From Daucus carota subsp. sativus (lineage: Eukaryota > Streptophyta > Magnoliopsida > Apiales > Apiaceae): 64,000 nucleotides of DNA. Every line of letters begins with the position of its first letter. Within the stretch, counting starts at the first letter, position 1. Under the pieces are notes generated by a model. It searched no databases. It was not told the DNA's origin and saw only the letters and a list, made by a program, of their open reading frames with translations. Of this stretch, positions 46,883 to 58,869 are shown piece after piece. The stretch lies in assembly GCF_001625215.2 (NCBI RefSeq), contig NC_030389.2, positions 1,958,930 to 2,022,929 on the forward strand, read 5' to 3'. Made by a program: the position numbers and the translations under genes.

Positions 46883-48265
46883 TGAAAAAATTGTATACAA
46901 AGTAAATTCCCTACGAACTATTAAAATACAAACTAAATACACATAAATGCGATCAAGTAGAATGACAAGGGTTTTGCGACCGGAGATATCCTGATATGAG
47001 CGAAGACGGTTTAAGTGGGGGCAGTGCGATCATGGTGGGACCAAGTTTAACTCTTAAGACTGTCTAGAGCCAGGTCTGTGCGGAGCCTTGACGAGGCTCT
47101 CACGGGCCGGAGATGGATTAAGTGGGGTAATGACATATAAGGGGGTGTGATAGACATACAAGAGCGGAGATGTCGTTTATGTATAGTTTCTTTTGAATTG
47201 TATTTTAATTTTTATTTTGGTGATTTATAATTGAATAATTACTTACGTATGTATATATATTAGTTTTATTCTTTGCGAATGAATATATATTATTATTTTA
47301 AATAAAAGAGTATCAAACTCTTTAGAGAGTTATTTTTTGAACAACATACATATAAACATGAACATAAACTTTTTCTACAAACTAAACCACTCTGGCTGAA
47401 ACTAGTTTTTTTGGACACGCTTGTAAATACGTGGGAAAATGGTGAGTCATTTGTGTCTCTACACCAAATAAACAAAGAGCAACAACCCAGTGAATGGTCA
47501 AAAGTAGTCCACTTCCATATTGGGTCAATTTCTAAAGCTGGCCCAGCAGTATCCAGTTCCCCGGGTTGCTGGCCCTACCATTAATCTCATTCATTATTTC
47601 ATATAAGTCCCATTAATTATTTTGATAATTAGGGACTAGCAACATAATGTGAAAAACAAAGAGTTTCTCAGTTAATCACACAATTATTATGAAGCATAGA
47701 TGATCCATGATGCAGTGGTTCTTCACTTGTATATGGTATCATTATGATTTTTTGTTGCAGATTACTACCGAATACTTTACGAGTTCTCGGTCAAAAAAAT
47801 ACTTGTCATGCTTCAAATATTTCAATTCTGTTTATAATTTTAAAATTAATTTTTTTTACTTTAAGAAATTATTGTTATTAATAAAACATATTACGTTTGA
47901 TTCATGCATTTTTCTATTTTGATTTAAATATAAAAAAATACGAAATAAAGAACGAGTGTAAAAAATAATGTCTTTCTCAAAACATAAACTTTGTATTCAC
48001 TTATACTAGATTCAGAAACCAATACTCTCCAAAATTGCAGATTTTTGTTTTTGTATTATTTTCATTACAATCTTCTAATCATATTTCAATTACTCTTGAA
48101 ACTATTATTCTAAGAAAACTATACAAACACTTAAGTAATTTGTAAATGATATTATTTAAATAATTTAATAAGTTATAAATCATAATATACTTATGTTTAT
48201 AATCTATTTATATGTTTATTTTGAGTCTGACCGGTTCTTTAATACAATCATTTTAAAACTTGATA
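46883..48265. other. Intergenic, with a GC-richer patch
   Basis: At 46975-47160 sequence is clearly GC-richer (GAGCCTTGACGAGGCTCTCA forms a hairpin) and resembles decayed transposon coding, but I cannot name it. The rest is AT-rich with no supportable gene. Confidence 0.4.
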
Positions 48266-48444
48266 CTCCCTGTGTCCCATTTTAACTTTTTAGACGTAAT
48301 TTGAGGTGTAAAAAATACATGCTTCTATTTATCATTTTCCAACTTTTCTTGAAAAAATATCAACACTAATCTTTTATTAAAAAATTTTAAAAATAACGTA
48401 TAGACACCTCAAATTATTACGTATAAAAAATTAAATCCTGGGAC
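48266..48444. mobile_element. Degenerate Stowaway-like MITE
   Basis: The left end CTCCCTGTGTCCC after TA, and an inverted CTGGGAC before the right side; the right terminus is lost where the next element begins. Confidence 0.5.
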
Positions 48445-48445
48445 T

Positions 48446-48866
48446 AGGGGTGTAACCGAACCGACAGACTCGGCTGGAGCTCGAATTAAAAGTTCGGGGC
48501 TCGGGCTCGAGTTCGACTGATCCTTTAATTTCAAATTCGAAACTCGGCTCGTAAATAGTTAGATAGGCTCGAGTTCGGCTCGAAAGCTCGAATCGAGGCA
48601 CCAAATATTGAAAAAAACTCGAACTATGCTTGGTTCGACTCGAGTTCGATTCGATTAAACAGATAAAATATTAAATATTTTTATAATAAAATGTTCAAAA
48701 TAATTGAGGCTCGTGAACCTTACGAGTCGAGTAACTTAAAGCTCGAGCTCGACTCAATAAAATATTCAAACAACTCAAGTTCAAGCTTAACTAGATTTTA
48801 ACCGAATTATGTTCGAATATTTTACTAACCGAGCTCGAATAGCTCACCAACATTTGAACCGCCCCC
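48446..48866. mobile_element. GAGCTCG-rich non-autonomous element
   Basis: Begins AGGGGTGTAACCGAACCGAC and ends with an inverted GAACCGCCCCC. The body is dense in CTCGAGTTCG/CGAGCTCG words on both strands. This is a widespread plant repeat type, with text resembling GTGTAA-CGAGCC families. It carries no protein. Confidence 0.55.
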
Positions 48867-49042
48867 AGCTAGGAGCCTAGGACATTGAGAGTGTACACAT
48901 TTCAGTTACCAATTTTAAATTTGTAATACAACTCAATTAATTGATATTATTTGCTTACCATATATTATGCAGTTTTTAGCCCAGTGGCAACTTGCAAGCG
49001 CTATTCACACTCTCTTCCCCTCTCTTATACACACTCTCTCCC
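48867..49042. other. Proximal upstream region of the DUF620 gene
   Basis: Short AT-rich upstream sequence ending at the TATA box. Confidence 0.4.
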
Positions 49043-49050
49043 TATAAAAA
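49043..49050 (+). promoter_or_regulatory. TATA box of the DUF620 gene
   Basis: TATAAAAA, with transcription expected to start about 30 bases on, giving a ~270 base leader that contains the long (CT)n tract. Confidence 0.55.
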
Positions 49051-49091
49051 TTCCACACTATTTCCTTGACCAGTTTTACAACTCTTCTGCT

Positions 49092-49096
<5 letters not shown>

Positions 49097-49161
<65 letters not shown>
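49097..49161 (+). repeat. (CT)n microsatellite in the DUF620 leader
   Basis: About 32 CT units in the 5' UTR. CT tracts are frequent in plant leaders and can influence expression. Confidence 0.9.
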
Positions 49162-49164
<3 letters not shown>

Positions 49165-49347
49165 GAACAATACACAGAAAACTTCCCTGTTCATGACTTC
49201 TTTCTCTCACACACAACCTTATACCACCAAATAAACCCCCGAAATTTTAGCAACAAACTAAACACTACAGCTTTTTCACACACCGTGCCAGCTTTTTTCA
49301 CACACACGATAACAAAGCCCATTAGTCCATCACATTACACACAACAC

Positions 49348-49865
49348 ATGGAGAGAAAACAAGGGTTCTTCTCAGCACTGCGAGAAGAGGTGGTGCGAGG
49401 ATTGTCACCGGGTCGGTCAAGAGCGAAAAGTCCGGGTCGGATCGGGTCATCAATGTCGGGTCTGCTTTTTCGTCGAAAAAATCACGGCCATGATGGTAAT
49501 TTTGAAAACCCAGAAAATTATGTAGCGAGATCCGGGAGTTTGAGGACGTTGGCGCCGTTGATTGAGGGTCCGGATCCGAATGGAGGTGAAATTGGGGATT
49601 CGAAACGGGTCGGGTTGGGTCAGTGGGTCAAGGGTCAGCTTTCTAGAGCTCCATCAATGGCTGCCTCAAATGGGTTTAGTAGTAGTACTAATAGTAATAA
49701 AAGGTCTGATTTGAGATTGCTTCTTGGTGTTATGGGTGCTCCTTTGGCTCCTGTTTATGTTTCTACTACTGATCCTTTGCCTCATCTCTCCATCAAAGAC
49801 ACTCCCATTGTAAAGTTCTAATTCCCCCTCTCTCCCTCCCTCCCTCCCTGTTTGTGTGTTTTAGT

Positions 49866-49933
<68 letters not shown>

Positions 49934-51606
49934 TCTCTGTCTCTCCCTGTTTGTGTGTTTTAGTATAATCTATTAATCTCTCTCCCCCCCCTCTCTCCCC
50001 TCTCCCTCCCTGTTTCTGTGTTTTAATTATAATCGGTGTGTGTGTGTGTGTGTTTTAGTATAATATATGTGATGGGTTTTAAGTGATTGGTTGTTTTTGC
50101 ACACACTGACACTTACACATGAATTTAAGTGTGTGAATGAGTTTAAGTCTTTGTTGACTAAAGCACTGAGTTTGGGAGTTACTGTAAGTGTTTGACAGTA
50201 GTTGTGGTACTTGGGTTGGTTGTGTTGATTTGTTTTACTAGGGAGTGTGCTCTGTAAAAAAGAAATGTGTAAACTTTGACTTTAAGTGTTTGTTGAAGGA
50301 ATTATGTTTGTCCTTTTGTTTCTTGTTTGGTAATGTACTATTAGTCCTTTATGATTTCAAGACTTTAGAAATGGATCCATGAAGTCACAGGTTCAGTTTG
50401 TGATTAACTGATTACTGATTGGTTTAAGACTTAAGATAGTGGGTTAGGTTTGAAAAATTGAATTTTAATTTCTTTAAGTATTATTATAGAACACGAGTAG
50501 AGGACTTGCAGTAAGGGTAAGTCTCATGTGAATTAATACATGTATGTTATTATGTCTTACAGGAGACGTCATCTGCTCAGTACATATTGCAGCAATATAC
50601 TGCGGCATCGGGTGGACAGAAGGTCCAGAACTCAATCAGGAATGCTTATGCAATGGGGAAAGTGAAGATGTTAGCTTCGGAGTTTGAAACTGCCACAAGA
50701 GTGACTAAGAACAAGAATGCTTCAAGAGACGCTGAATCGGGTGGTTTTGTTCTGTGGCAGATGAATCCAGATATGTGGTATGTGGAGCTTGCAGTTGGGG
50801 GAAGCAAGGTGCATGCTGGCTGCAACGGGAAGCTTGTGTGGAGGCACACTCCCTGGCTTGGTGCTCACACCGCCAAAGGTCCTGTTAGACCCTTGCGTCG
50901 TGCCCTTCAGGTAAAACTTTCTTATAATGCTTGTGTACTCATGATTTTTGCTTTAGGCCTCAATTTGAAGATACATTCTTTGCACTTGCAGGGTCTTGAT
51001 CCGAGAACCACTGCTAGTTTGTTTGCTGATTCGAGGTGTATTGGAGAAAAAAAGATCAACGGGGAGGAATGCTTCATCCTTAAGCTTTGTGCTGATCCTC
51101 AAACATTAAAGGCCAGGAGTGAAGGTCCAGCAGAGATAATTAGGCATGTTCTCTTTGGCTACTTCAGTCAAAAGACAGGTTTGCTTGTTCATATGGAAGA
51201 TTCTCACCTTACCCGCATCCAATCTAGTGGTGGTGATGCTGTTTATTGGGAAACTACTATTAATTCTTATATGGAGGATTACCGGCCTGTGGAAGGGATA
51301 ATGATTGCTCATTCAGGCCGTTCTGTTGTGACACTATTCAGATTTGGAGAGATGGCAATGAGCCATACAAAAACTAGGATGGAAGAAGCTTGGACCATTG
51401 AAGAGGTTGCCTTTAACGTTCCAGGGCTCTCTCTGGATTGTTTCATTCCACCAGCAGACTTGCGATCCGGATCCATCAGCGAAGCTCGTGAACTCCCTCA
51501 AGATGGAAGAGAAAAGAGCACAACAGGGGTTGCAGCTCATCGGGCAAAGGTGGCAGCATTAGAAAACACACATGACGACGACATGAATTGGAAGGTCAAA
51601 GTCTAA
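49348..51606 (+). CDS. DUF620 family protein
   Basis: Three exons, 49348-49809, 50563-50910 and 50992-51606, all in phase, give 474 residues. The start MERKQGFFSALREEVVRGLS fits the family as I remember it; an in-frame CT-encoded extension upstream is not coding. A low-complexity, basic, serine-rich region runs to ~120. The DUF620 domain begins near SDLRLLLGVMGAPLAPVYV and continues with SSAQYILQQYTAASGGQK, NAYAMGKVKMLASEFETATR, GGFVLWQMNPDMWYVELAVG, a GPVRPLRRALQGLDPRTTAS junction across intron 2, and GEECFILKLCADPQTLKAR. It has no signal peptide or membrane segment. Its biochemical role is unknown. The ATT|GTAAAG donor at 49809 is weak but joins KDTPI to ETSSAQ exactly as in homologues. A decayed copy of its 3' part lies at 55.2-55.7 kb. 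Confidence 0.94.
49867..49940 (+). repeat. (CT)n microsatellite in DUF620 intron 1
   Basis: About 30 CT units. Near copies of CTCCCTGTTTGTGTGTTTTA lie on both sides, and a third resembling TCCCTGTTTCTGTGTTTTA at ~50010. Confidence 0.9.
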
Positions 51607-52100
51607 TGCGAGGGTAGCATGATTATATTAGTTTGTTTATATGGGTAGGTAGTTACAGATTGACTTACACATAAATTGCATATAGAAGTTAGGTTGATCA
51701 ACTTAGTTGACCTAGTCCTCTATTGATCTGTACATAGAGCATAATCATTCACAGGTCCTTCCTATACCTAGGCGAATCTTTATACTCTCACTGCAGATTC
51801 CAACTACGGAGTTGGAGCTCGGTTTTCCCAGTAACGGATGGAGCAAATGGAGGTTATAATTTTTTTGTTTGCCTTCCATGATTACAGAGGAGCATGGTGA
51901 AACTTCATACAGAACCACCATTGTCCCTTTTATGGCTTTCTACTATTTTTCTTGCTAGTGTATGGGTCATTAGCAGAACCATAATAACTACTATTTCGTG
52001 TTTGAAACTAGCATCCTTGTAATCCATGTTTTCTTTGTGTTAGATCTGGCGTGCTGTTTATTATTAATCTACTTGCATTGTTATCTTATCTGTTCATGTC
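51607..52100 (+). other. 3' UTR of the DUF620 gene
   Basis: Sequence downstream of the stop is closely copied at 55.38-55.72 kb. The polyadenylation site was not pinned down. Confidence 0.45.
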
Positions 52101-54700
52101 TTTGGCATCCATTTTAACATTATGATTCTATCTTTTAAATGTGCTCTGAGATATTGAATGCGTATAGTTATTTAGTATAAGGGAATTTATCCCTGATTTG
52201 TTTAGTCTGAGCTCTTTATCTTTTGCGGATACTTTTAGTCTTCGACTCTTCAGAACCATAAAGATTTAAAGCTGGATTTTTTCGCAGGGAATAAACAATT
52301 GTTTATCCTAATCCTTAATTATCCTTTCTTTACTTGGTGTTCTTTTTCCTTCTTTAGCTAAAGCATCAATGTGATGTTCTAGGAAATTTCAGTGTGGAAG
52401 ATTCTTTAGGCATCTTTTTTGTTGTACAGCTATTTTATCCTGTTATTTTACCAACTCTTAGTACTTCTACTTGCAAAGCTATTCAATCACAAACCATTGG
52501 AGCTAATTCCATCCAATGCTTGGTGTGGCCTTGCTGGTTAACCCTCTCCCATTATACAAAATTCATGTGTTTCCCAGCTCATCGTTTCGTTTCTTCTCTA
52601 AGAACTTAGTGCTGGAGTGTCCGAAACATTGGTGCCAAATTGTTTTGTATTGTTTTGTTCGGATACAAGTTAGTTTCGGAATAGTGTTAAAGTATTATTC
52701 GAGGGCCTTCCACATCACTGCCTTCTGATATTGCCTATATTTACTCGAGTTTCGACTGCTTTTGACGTGCAAGTTTTTAGCAATACTGTCAAAGCAGTAT
52801 CAACATTGAGAAGACACTCCTCTGTTTGAACAACATCCTGAAATGGGAAAAAAGAACATCCAAACCTAAGGCAAGTTCTGAGACTTTCTAGTTGAGCTAA
52901 ATTAACATATGTGAAATAAATGAGAAATTAGCAATGGCAATGTCAAATATTTGCCCTACAATGAAGGATAATAATAAATAGAGAGTGTGAAAGAGGTTAA
53001 CATAATAGACCAACCCCCATGCACTTAAATGTTGATACTATAGCCTTACCAATTCTTCATCTAACTCTCAGTTTCACAATTATATTGAAATCTAGGCCTC
53101 ATTTATGCCACTATATCAATCATGCATTGCCACATTCATGGTGGTCCTTGAGCATTCAATACTTCTAAGTGATTGCTTTAGAGATTTGGGTTTGAAGGAT
53201 CTTGAACTATGGACCCAATTTTATTTTCTCATAAATCTTGGCCCTTATGAATAACTGTTCCATGAACGTTTAATATATGAAGCTCGTTTAATATGAAGGT
53301 CGTAATTGTCATGATTATCAGACTACGAGCGTTGATGTGATTAATACATAGACGTTTATTAAATGAAAATCGGTGTATGATATAATTGTCATATCTTAAT
53401 GTGGTGTATGATATATGTTGTGTCACATTCAGAAATTATCGAATAATTGCATAGAAGGTCAAGAATATTAATATTCGAAGGTCATGTTTGATATAGTTGT
53501 CAAATATTAATGTAGTATACAAAATAATTGTCCAGCAGTTCTCCAGAACATTAAAAGTTAGGATTACAAGTTACAACAGTTATGGCTTCTGAATTTGGAT
53601 AGACGAAGACAAAGAACAATAAAATTTTACTATTAGGTGAGGAGGCCCCCTTAGAACAAGTCATTATCAGATATCTTTAATTTTGTCTTTCCTGCTACAG
53701 AATTAGGTTTACATTGAACTCAACATATATTTTTGTATACACATGTATGCTTAGAAATAAGTTCATGCAATACACATTTTCGTATAAACTTTTGTATAGA
53801 GAGTTGGAAAAGCATGAAAATACGGAATTATCCTTACATTTTTTTTTTTTCTTTTGCTGTTATTGTGTATATGCACGGGTCAGTTTTCTCTTTCTATGCT
53901 TCTCTGCTCTGGAAATTAAAACTTTGTTCTAGATATAGCATTTTCCTTTAATAAAAACGAAGAGTGAACATTATTCATCAATTTTTGTCCAAGTTGCTTT
54001 ATTTTGTCAACTCACTTCCATTTTTCTTTGTGAATCTCGATAATATCTCCCATTCGCCTCAAATTCGGATTAATCTATAATGTTTTTCTTAAAAAAAGGA
54101 GGTTAACCAAATATTACACTTCATAAATGAGAAACTATTTTTTAAATTAGAAAGGCAGTTTTCAAAGAATAATATATATTTCTCCCGTTTCAGAAAACAT
54201 GTAACTAAAAAATAAATTTGTAAGTGCAAAAATAAAAATATAAAAAAATTGAAATATTATATTTCATAACTGAAAAACTTTTTTTTCAGAAAATAATATA
54301 ATATTTCATCCCGTTTTCAGAAAATATATAACTAGAAAAATAATTATTAAGTACAAAAATACAAAGTTATTTCTAAGATCGAAAAATGAAATACAACACC
54401 AAAACAACTTTAGTGAAGGTGTTAACCATGGGCAGCAATTTATAATTTCATTATATGGATTATATATTATCAAAAATAAAATTGGGAGATCACTAAGCAT
54501 GGGCTCAAGGCCCACTTTGAAGCAGGGCTATCTATTAGGCAATTGAGATTTAAGCCCGTTTTTAAGCTAAAATTGTATTCTACATCAGTTCTGACCCAAT
54601 ATGACATCCAAAGTCCAAACTCATCTTTAGGTAAATGTAACAAAAATGAGGCAATCCAAAATTACCGGCACATACTCAAATTTTCTGATCATTACCTATT
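52101..54700. other. Intergenic, no supported gene
   Basis: At 53.26-53.53 kb, loosely repeated phrases (GTATGATATAATTGTCATAT, TGATATAGTTGTCAAATATT) suggest a decayed repeat. At 54.17-54.35 kb, CCCGTTTTCAGAAAATATAT-like text recurs. No protein-like frame was found. Confidence 0.45.
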
Positions 54701-54759
54701 TTTAAGTAACCTCTAATCATTATTTATTTAATATTTATGATATAAGAAGTAGATCTCAC

Positions 54760-54787
54760 TTCTTTTTTTTTTTTTTTTTTTTTTTTT
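54760..54787. repeat. Poly-T tract
   Basis: About 28 T in a row, possibly the poly-A of a minus-strand retroelement, but no element body is recognisable next to it. Confidence 0.7.
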
Positions 54788-54849
54788 ATCTTTTTCCTCC
54801 TTTTTCTCCTTCTTTCTCTCAAATATATTATTAAAATAATAATAAGGGA

Positions 54850-55170
54850 ACAAATATAGGAATTATTATTGGAGTTGACTTTAGTAAATTACCTAAATCA
54901 CCAAGACTTACTAGGATTAATTATTTTTTATTATTAATTGGTAATGAGATAGGTACCTTAGACTTGCTCTAAACCCTTTATTTAAATAAAGTATTAGAGC
55001 AAGTCCAATAGCTTACCTAAATAAACTCCCAAACTCACATTTAGTAATGTAGAAAAAAAAAAAGACACTCCAACACTATCTTAGTGATTACCTAAATCAC
55101 GAGCATTTCCACAAATTTATTATTAAAATAATAATAAAGAAAAAAAAGATGCTATTCGTTGACACTAAAA
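54850..55170. mobile_element. Inverted MITE-like pair
   Basis: TTAGACTTGCTCTAA and TTAGAGCAAGTCC are inverted around ~54990. Flanking ATTACCTAAATCAC occurs on both sides (54890 and 55087). This looks like two abutting small elements of one family. Confidence 0.4.
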
Positions 55171-55239
55171 ATGGATTCCTTAAATTACTCGAACACTCAC
55201 TAGGTCTTGGACACATTATTTTATATTTTTTTTGAAACT

Positions 55240-55725
55240 ACGCAGAGATAATTAGGCATGTATTTGGCTGCAGCTTGTTCATATATGTGGAAGATTCTCA
55301 CCTTAATTACCCGCATCTAATCTAGCAGTGGAAGGGATCATGCTTGCTCATTCAGGCCGCCATTCTGTTGTGACACTATTCAAATTATATTTAGTTTGTT
55401 TATATGGGTAGGTAGTTACAGCTGATTCACTTGCACATAAATTGCATATAGAAGTTAGGTTGATCAACTTAGTTGACCTAGTCCTCTCTATTGATCTGAA
55501 ATTCACATAATCATTCACAGGTCCTTCCTATACCTAGGCGAATCTTTATACTCTCACTGCAGATTCCAACTACTTGGAGCTCGGTTTTCCCAGTAACTGC
55601 AATCTTGGAGGTAATATATAAGGTTTTTTGTTTGCCTGCTTGCATGATTATTACAGAGGAGCATGGTGAAAGTGAAACTTCATAGCAGAACCATAATAAC
55701 TAGTATTTCGTGTTTGAAGAGTATT
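55240..55725 (+). pseudogene. Decayed partial copy of the DUF620 gene's last exon and 3' UTR
   Basis: Patches matching the gene at 51134-52005 appear in the same order: AGAGATAATTAGGCATGT, GTGGAAGATTCTCACCTTA, GTGGAAGGGATCATGCTTGC, CATTCTGTTGTGACACTATT. A long, nearly continuous match to the 3' UTR follows (TTAGTTTGTTTATATGGGTA through CAGAACCATAATAACTA). Large parts of the coding sequence are deleted, and no frame survives. Confidence 0.85.
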
Positions 55726-55911
55726 AAGTTGCTAGACATTTATGATTGCCATTTGGCAACAACAAACAGAAAAACACAGCAGGATAGAAACATTGTACTT
55801 ATGAAGTAGCTAGTGGCAACAAGCCTTGTAAACAACTAACACTGACACAAATTCAAAAGGCAGGCGACGTAGCCTTGCATCGAACAATTAAATGACCTGC
55901 TGATCAACTTA

Positions 55912-56495
55912 TCACAGCTCCAGATTGAGATTGAAATTCTCTTCTGCCACGTTTGGAGGCTGATCACCGCTTGGCTGATCAAGCCCTCCTCCAATCAGAT
56001 CCAAAAGAGGGGCTTCAGCATTCCTGTCTCCAGTGTTTTCTCCACCTGCAGTTTCTTCTTCTGCTGCCTCCTTCTCCTCCCTTTTGGCCTTCCGCTGATA
56101 AATGCCACACACAACAAGATTTTCATTTCCCTCAATAACCGGCACCTGCATTGCATGCAATTGTCAATTAATACTCAAAACATACGATACTAATTGTCTG
56201 ACCACTATCATGAAGTCGAATTGATAACAAGATTCAAACCTTATCCTCTGTTTTTGTGACCAGTGCGTACTCATGCATGATCCATCGACTTTGCTGCCCT
56301 CTACCCTTCACATTCACATCTTTGCTGCAGTATACAAGGATGTGCTTGCTCATCCCGGTTATATCAGTTCGATCCTGTTGTTAACCTTTCAAAATCCTTT
56401 AACATCCTTCGTTTGACGAACAGCCCTCTTGTCCGACGCATTCTTGGAAGATCTCTTGGAAAAGAAGTATCTGTACATTTCTCCGTCCTCTAGGC
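55912..56495 (-). pseudogene. NAC-domain pseudogene, N-terminus missing
   Basis: Two exon-like blocks. Block 56495-56240 reads LEDGEMYRYFFSKRSSKNAS, then KGF with a stop where NAC proteins have the W of GFWK. After a frame change it reads DRTDITGMSKHILVYCSKDV and RWIMHEYALV (NAC subdomains C/D). Block 56145-55912 reads VIEGNENLVVCGIYQRKAKR (subdomain E, where functional NACs have x-V-L-C-R-I-Y), then an acidic tail ending FNLNLEL. The acceptor and donor between the blocks are still GT/AG and in phase. The conserved subdomain A (LPPGFRF type) is not found upstream to 57.1 kb. So it is a stop- and frameshift-bearing, N-truncated relic. Sequencing error could explain one lesion but not the missing N-terminus. 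Confidence 0.75.
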
Positions 56496-57581
56496 CTGTA
56501 CAAACCAACAACATCCGACCCAGGCATAATCGTGAGTTTCAAGCATACCCTAATCTTCGAAATAAAACAAATACGACGTACCAACCAACCCACGGTTAAA
56601 CAACACTACATTCTTGATATTTCAAGACTGTTCAATCTTCAAATCAAGTAACATAATCGCGCGTCAAGAAACAAGAAATTAAACAGAAACGACCCCAACA
56701 AATTAACCTAATCTTAAACAACAATATATTGCATCCCAGCCCAGGTGAATTCTTGACATTTCATAAAGCGTGACAAAACTCAAACCATCCAAATCTCTTG
56801 TAAAACAACATTTTCTTGAAAAAAATAAAAGAGTACCGCGCCATGAACCGATCATATATATATTATTATCGGGAACAAGAAGACGTGAGATCGAGTTTAT
56901 TACAACGACAAGTCAATGTATTGGTACAGCTCAATATCTAACACAAAACACCCCACTCGTTTTGTTCTAACCCAAAATCACCCGCATTAATTAATCTTAA
57001 TTATTCCTAATCTTAATTACATTAACCAGGAGTATTTCAATTTTCAGTAGTCAAATAGAGATGAGAAAATACGTTACAATACGAAGTGTCGACACAACAC
57101 CCCACCGCGTATATTCTCTGATTGCGTCTGGGGACAATATATATACACCTCACATATACCCCATGTATTAGATATTTTTTATTATCTTTTTTTTTTCAAA
57201 AATATCTCTTACAAATGCTTGGTAATATTTTTCTTCACGGTAGGGTAATCATTATATAGAATTTTTTGTTTGATAAAAATATTTTAATTGAGTTTTGTTC
57301 CCAATTTATTTAGATTTTGTTTGGATTTTAATTTAATAATAAAAATTTGTACAACATTACAATTACGGTTAATAGTTTAAACTGATTGTGATGAGATTTC
57401 TAGATGAATAGTGTTTTGAACGATTGAGTTATGGTTCATTTGTTAAAATTGAAATTGACTTTCTGAATAACTATTTTATTCTTAATATTATAATTTTAAA
57501 AAATATTGAATTTTATAATAATAAAATTTTTTAATTAAGAACTCATCAATTTAACAATGACCGATTTATAACACAAACTAA
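56496..57581. other. Intergenic, nothing recognised
   Basis: Searched on the minus strand for the missing NAC N-terminus without success. AT-rich from 57.17 kb. Confidence 0.45.
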
Positions 57582-58246
57582 TCTATACTATACTATAAAA
57601 AGCCAACATGGGTATAATTTGTAGTCCCACTTTTCCTTCACGTTTTTTGGTTTCGTCTCGTCGCGCTGTTGTTTAAAAACCGTGTCCCACGGGGTCTCTC
57701 TCCCATTAGGACTCTCTCTCGCACAAGTCGAGCTTGCCGCTTGAAGTGAATTGATCAAAACCTAATAGCAAAGTTTGAGTCGATAAGACTGATGCTGCTC
57801 TTTACTCTCCTTCCGGCCCTCAATTCCATCTGGGTTCTTTAAAATCTTCCTCTTCTGTGTAATCAATTTTACATCTATATCTTATTTTCTCATATACTAA
57901 ACTGAATCTCCATATTTCAAAATGGGGTTTAAGATATATATATTTGTGTGTATGTATTGTGATTGTTGGTAGTTAATTTGGGTGTTTATAGATGAATGGT
58001 TATTGTTGTTGGTGATTCTTGAAAGACCCATTTGAAATTTATGTGTATTGAGAATTTTTTACAATCTTTTGTCAAGGTTCTGGTCATTTTAAGGGTTTTC
58101 AGTGGGAAGAAGGATAAGATTGAGCCGTTCTTTGATATACTTGAGTTTCTTTGATTGTGTTTTTGCTGGATGATAGTAAAGATTGGTTCTTTATTTTGCT
58201 AGATTGGAATGTTGTTTTTGTATTTGCTTGATTGGGCTGTAGAAAG

Positions 58247-58736
58247 TTTCATCATGATCCTCAGACAGTTGTTAATAACCGCAATAAGGCTTTGATTCTG
58301 ATTGAAGCGTGGGGGGAGTGAGCTTCGCTATTTGCGTGTTTATGAGGAGACGTACAAGGTATGTTCGTACCGCCAAAAATGATTGCTTAGTGTCAGAAAC
58401 ATGCAGAATCTTTAATTCAATGCTTCGGATTTCGTGTTCTTTACTGTTTCCTCTGTTTTATTTACTTAACTTATCACCTTGGAAATATGTTCTTTTTGGG
58501 CCCTTGGTTTTTTCAGAGCTTGAGGTCCAGAGGTATACGCTTTCCTGATCGTGATGGTGAAAGTTTGGCTCCTATATTCACTCCACCTCGTTTGACCACA
58601 GCACCGGAGCCAAATGCGAGCTTAGCACAACAAATGTATAATGAGGTTCCTGTGATAAGCTTTTCTCCCGAGCATTGCAAGAAACAGTATTGAACTTTTT
58701 TGGATAGTTTTGTCCCCCTCACCAGAGCAATTGTTC
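58247..58736 (+). pseudogene. TOL (TOM1-like, VHS) gene fragment
   Basis: The first block reads ALILIEAWGGSELRYLRVYE then ETYK before a GTATGT donor at 58360. After an intron with a CAG acceptor (~58517) the next block reads SLRSRGIRFPDRDGESLAPI, FTPPR, then EPNASLAQQMYNEVPVISFS. It is then out of frame with ARNSIEL, a family motif, through a small deletion that removes about seven residues. This is the VHS C-terminus and linker of a TOL/TOM1-like ESCRT ubiquitin-sorting protein. The start and most of the gene are missing. Confidence 0.75.
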
Positions 58737-58773
58737 TCATTTTTGGAATTTTTTTTTGTGATTTTGATGATTA

Positions 58774-58868
58774 GGTGATCTGACACCGGCGCACCTGGCA
58801 ATTGTGATGGAGTATGCATCTGGTGGAAAACTATTTGAACGCATTTGCGCAGCGGGTGGGCTTTCTTA
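58774..58868 (+). pseudogene. SnRK2 protein kinase exon fragment
   Basis: Following a TAG acceptor, GTGATC-TGACACC lacks one C relative to the expected V-I-L-T-P, a frameshift. It then reads [27 protein letters not shown], the hinge and αD region of SnRK2 kinases. LS-stop replaces the FSEDE that should follow. A single exon of the kinase is present. Confidence 0.8.
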
Positions 58869-58869
58869 A

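Noticed and set aside
49066..49347. N-terminal extension of the DUF620 protein through the CT repeat
   Set aside because: The frame is open only because (CT)n encodes Ser-Leu; the family start MERKQGFF-like lies at 49348.
57780..58730. Intact TOL gene
   Set aside because: VHS start and GAT domain are missing, a deletion shifts the frame before ARNSIEL, and a kinase exon follows within 40 bases.
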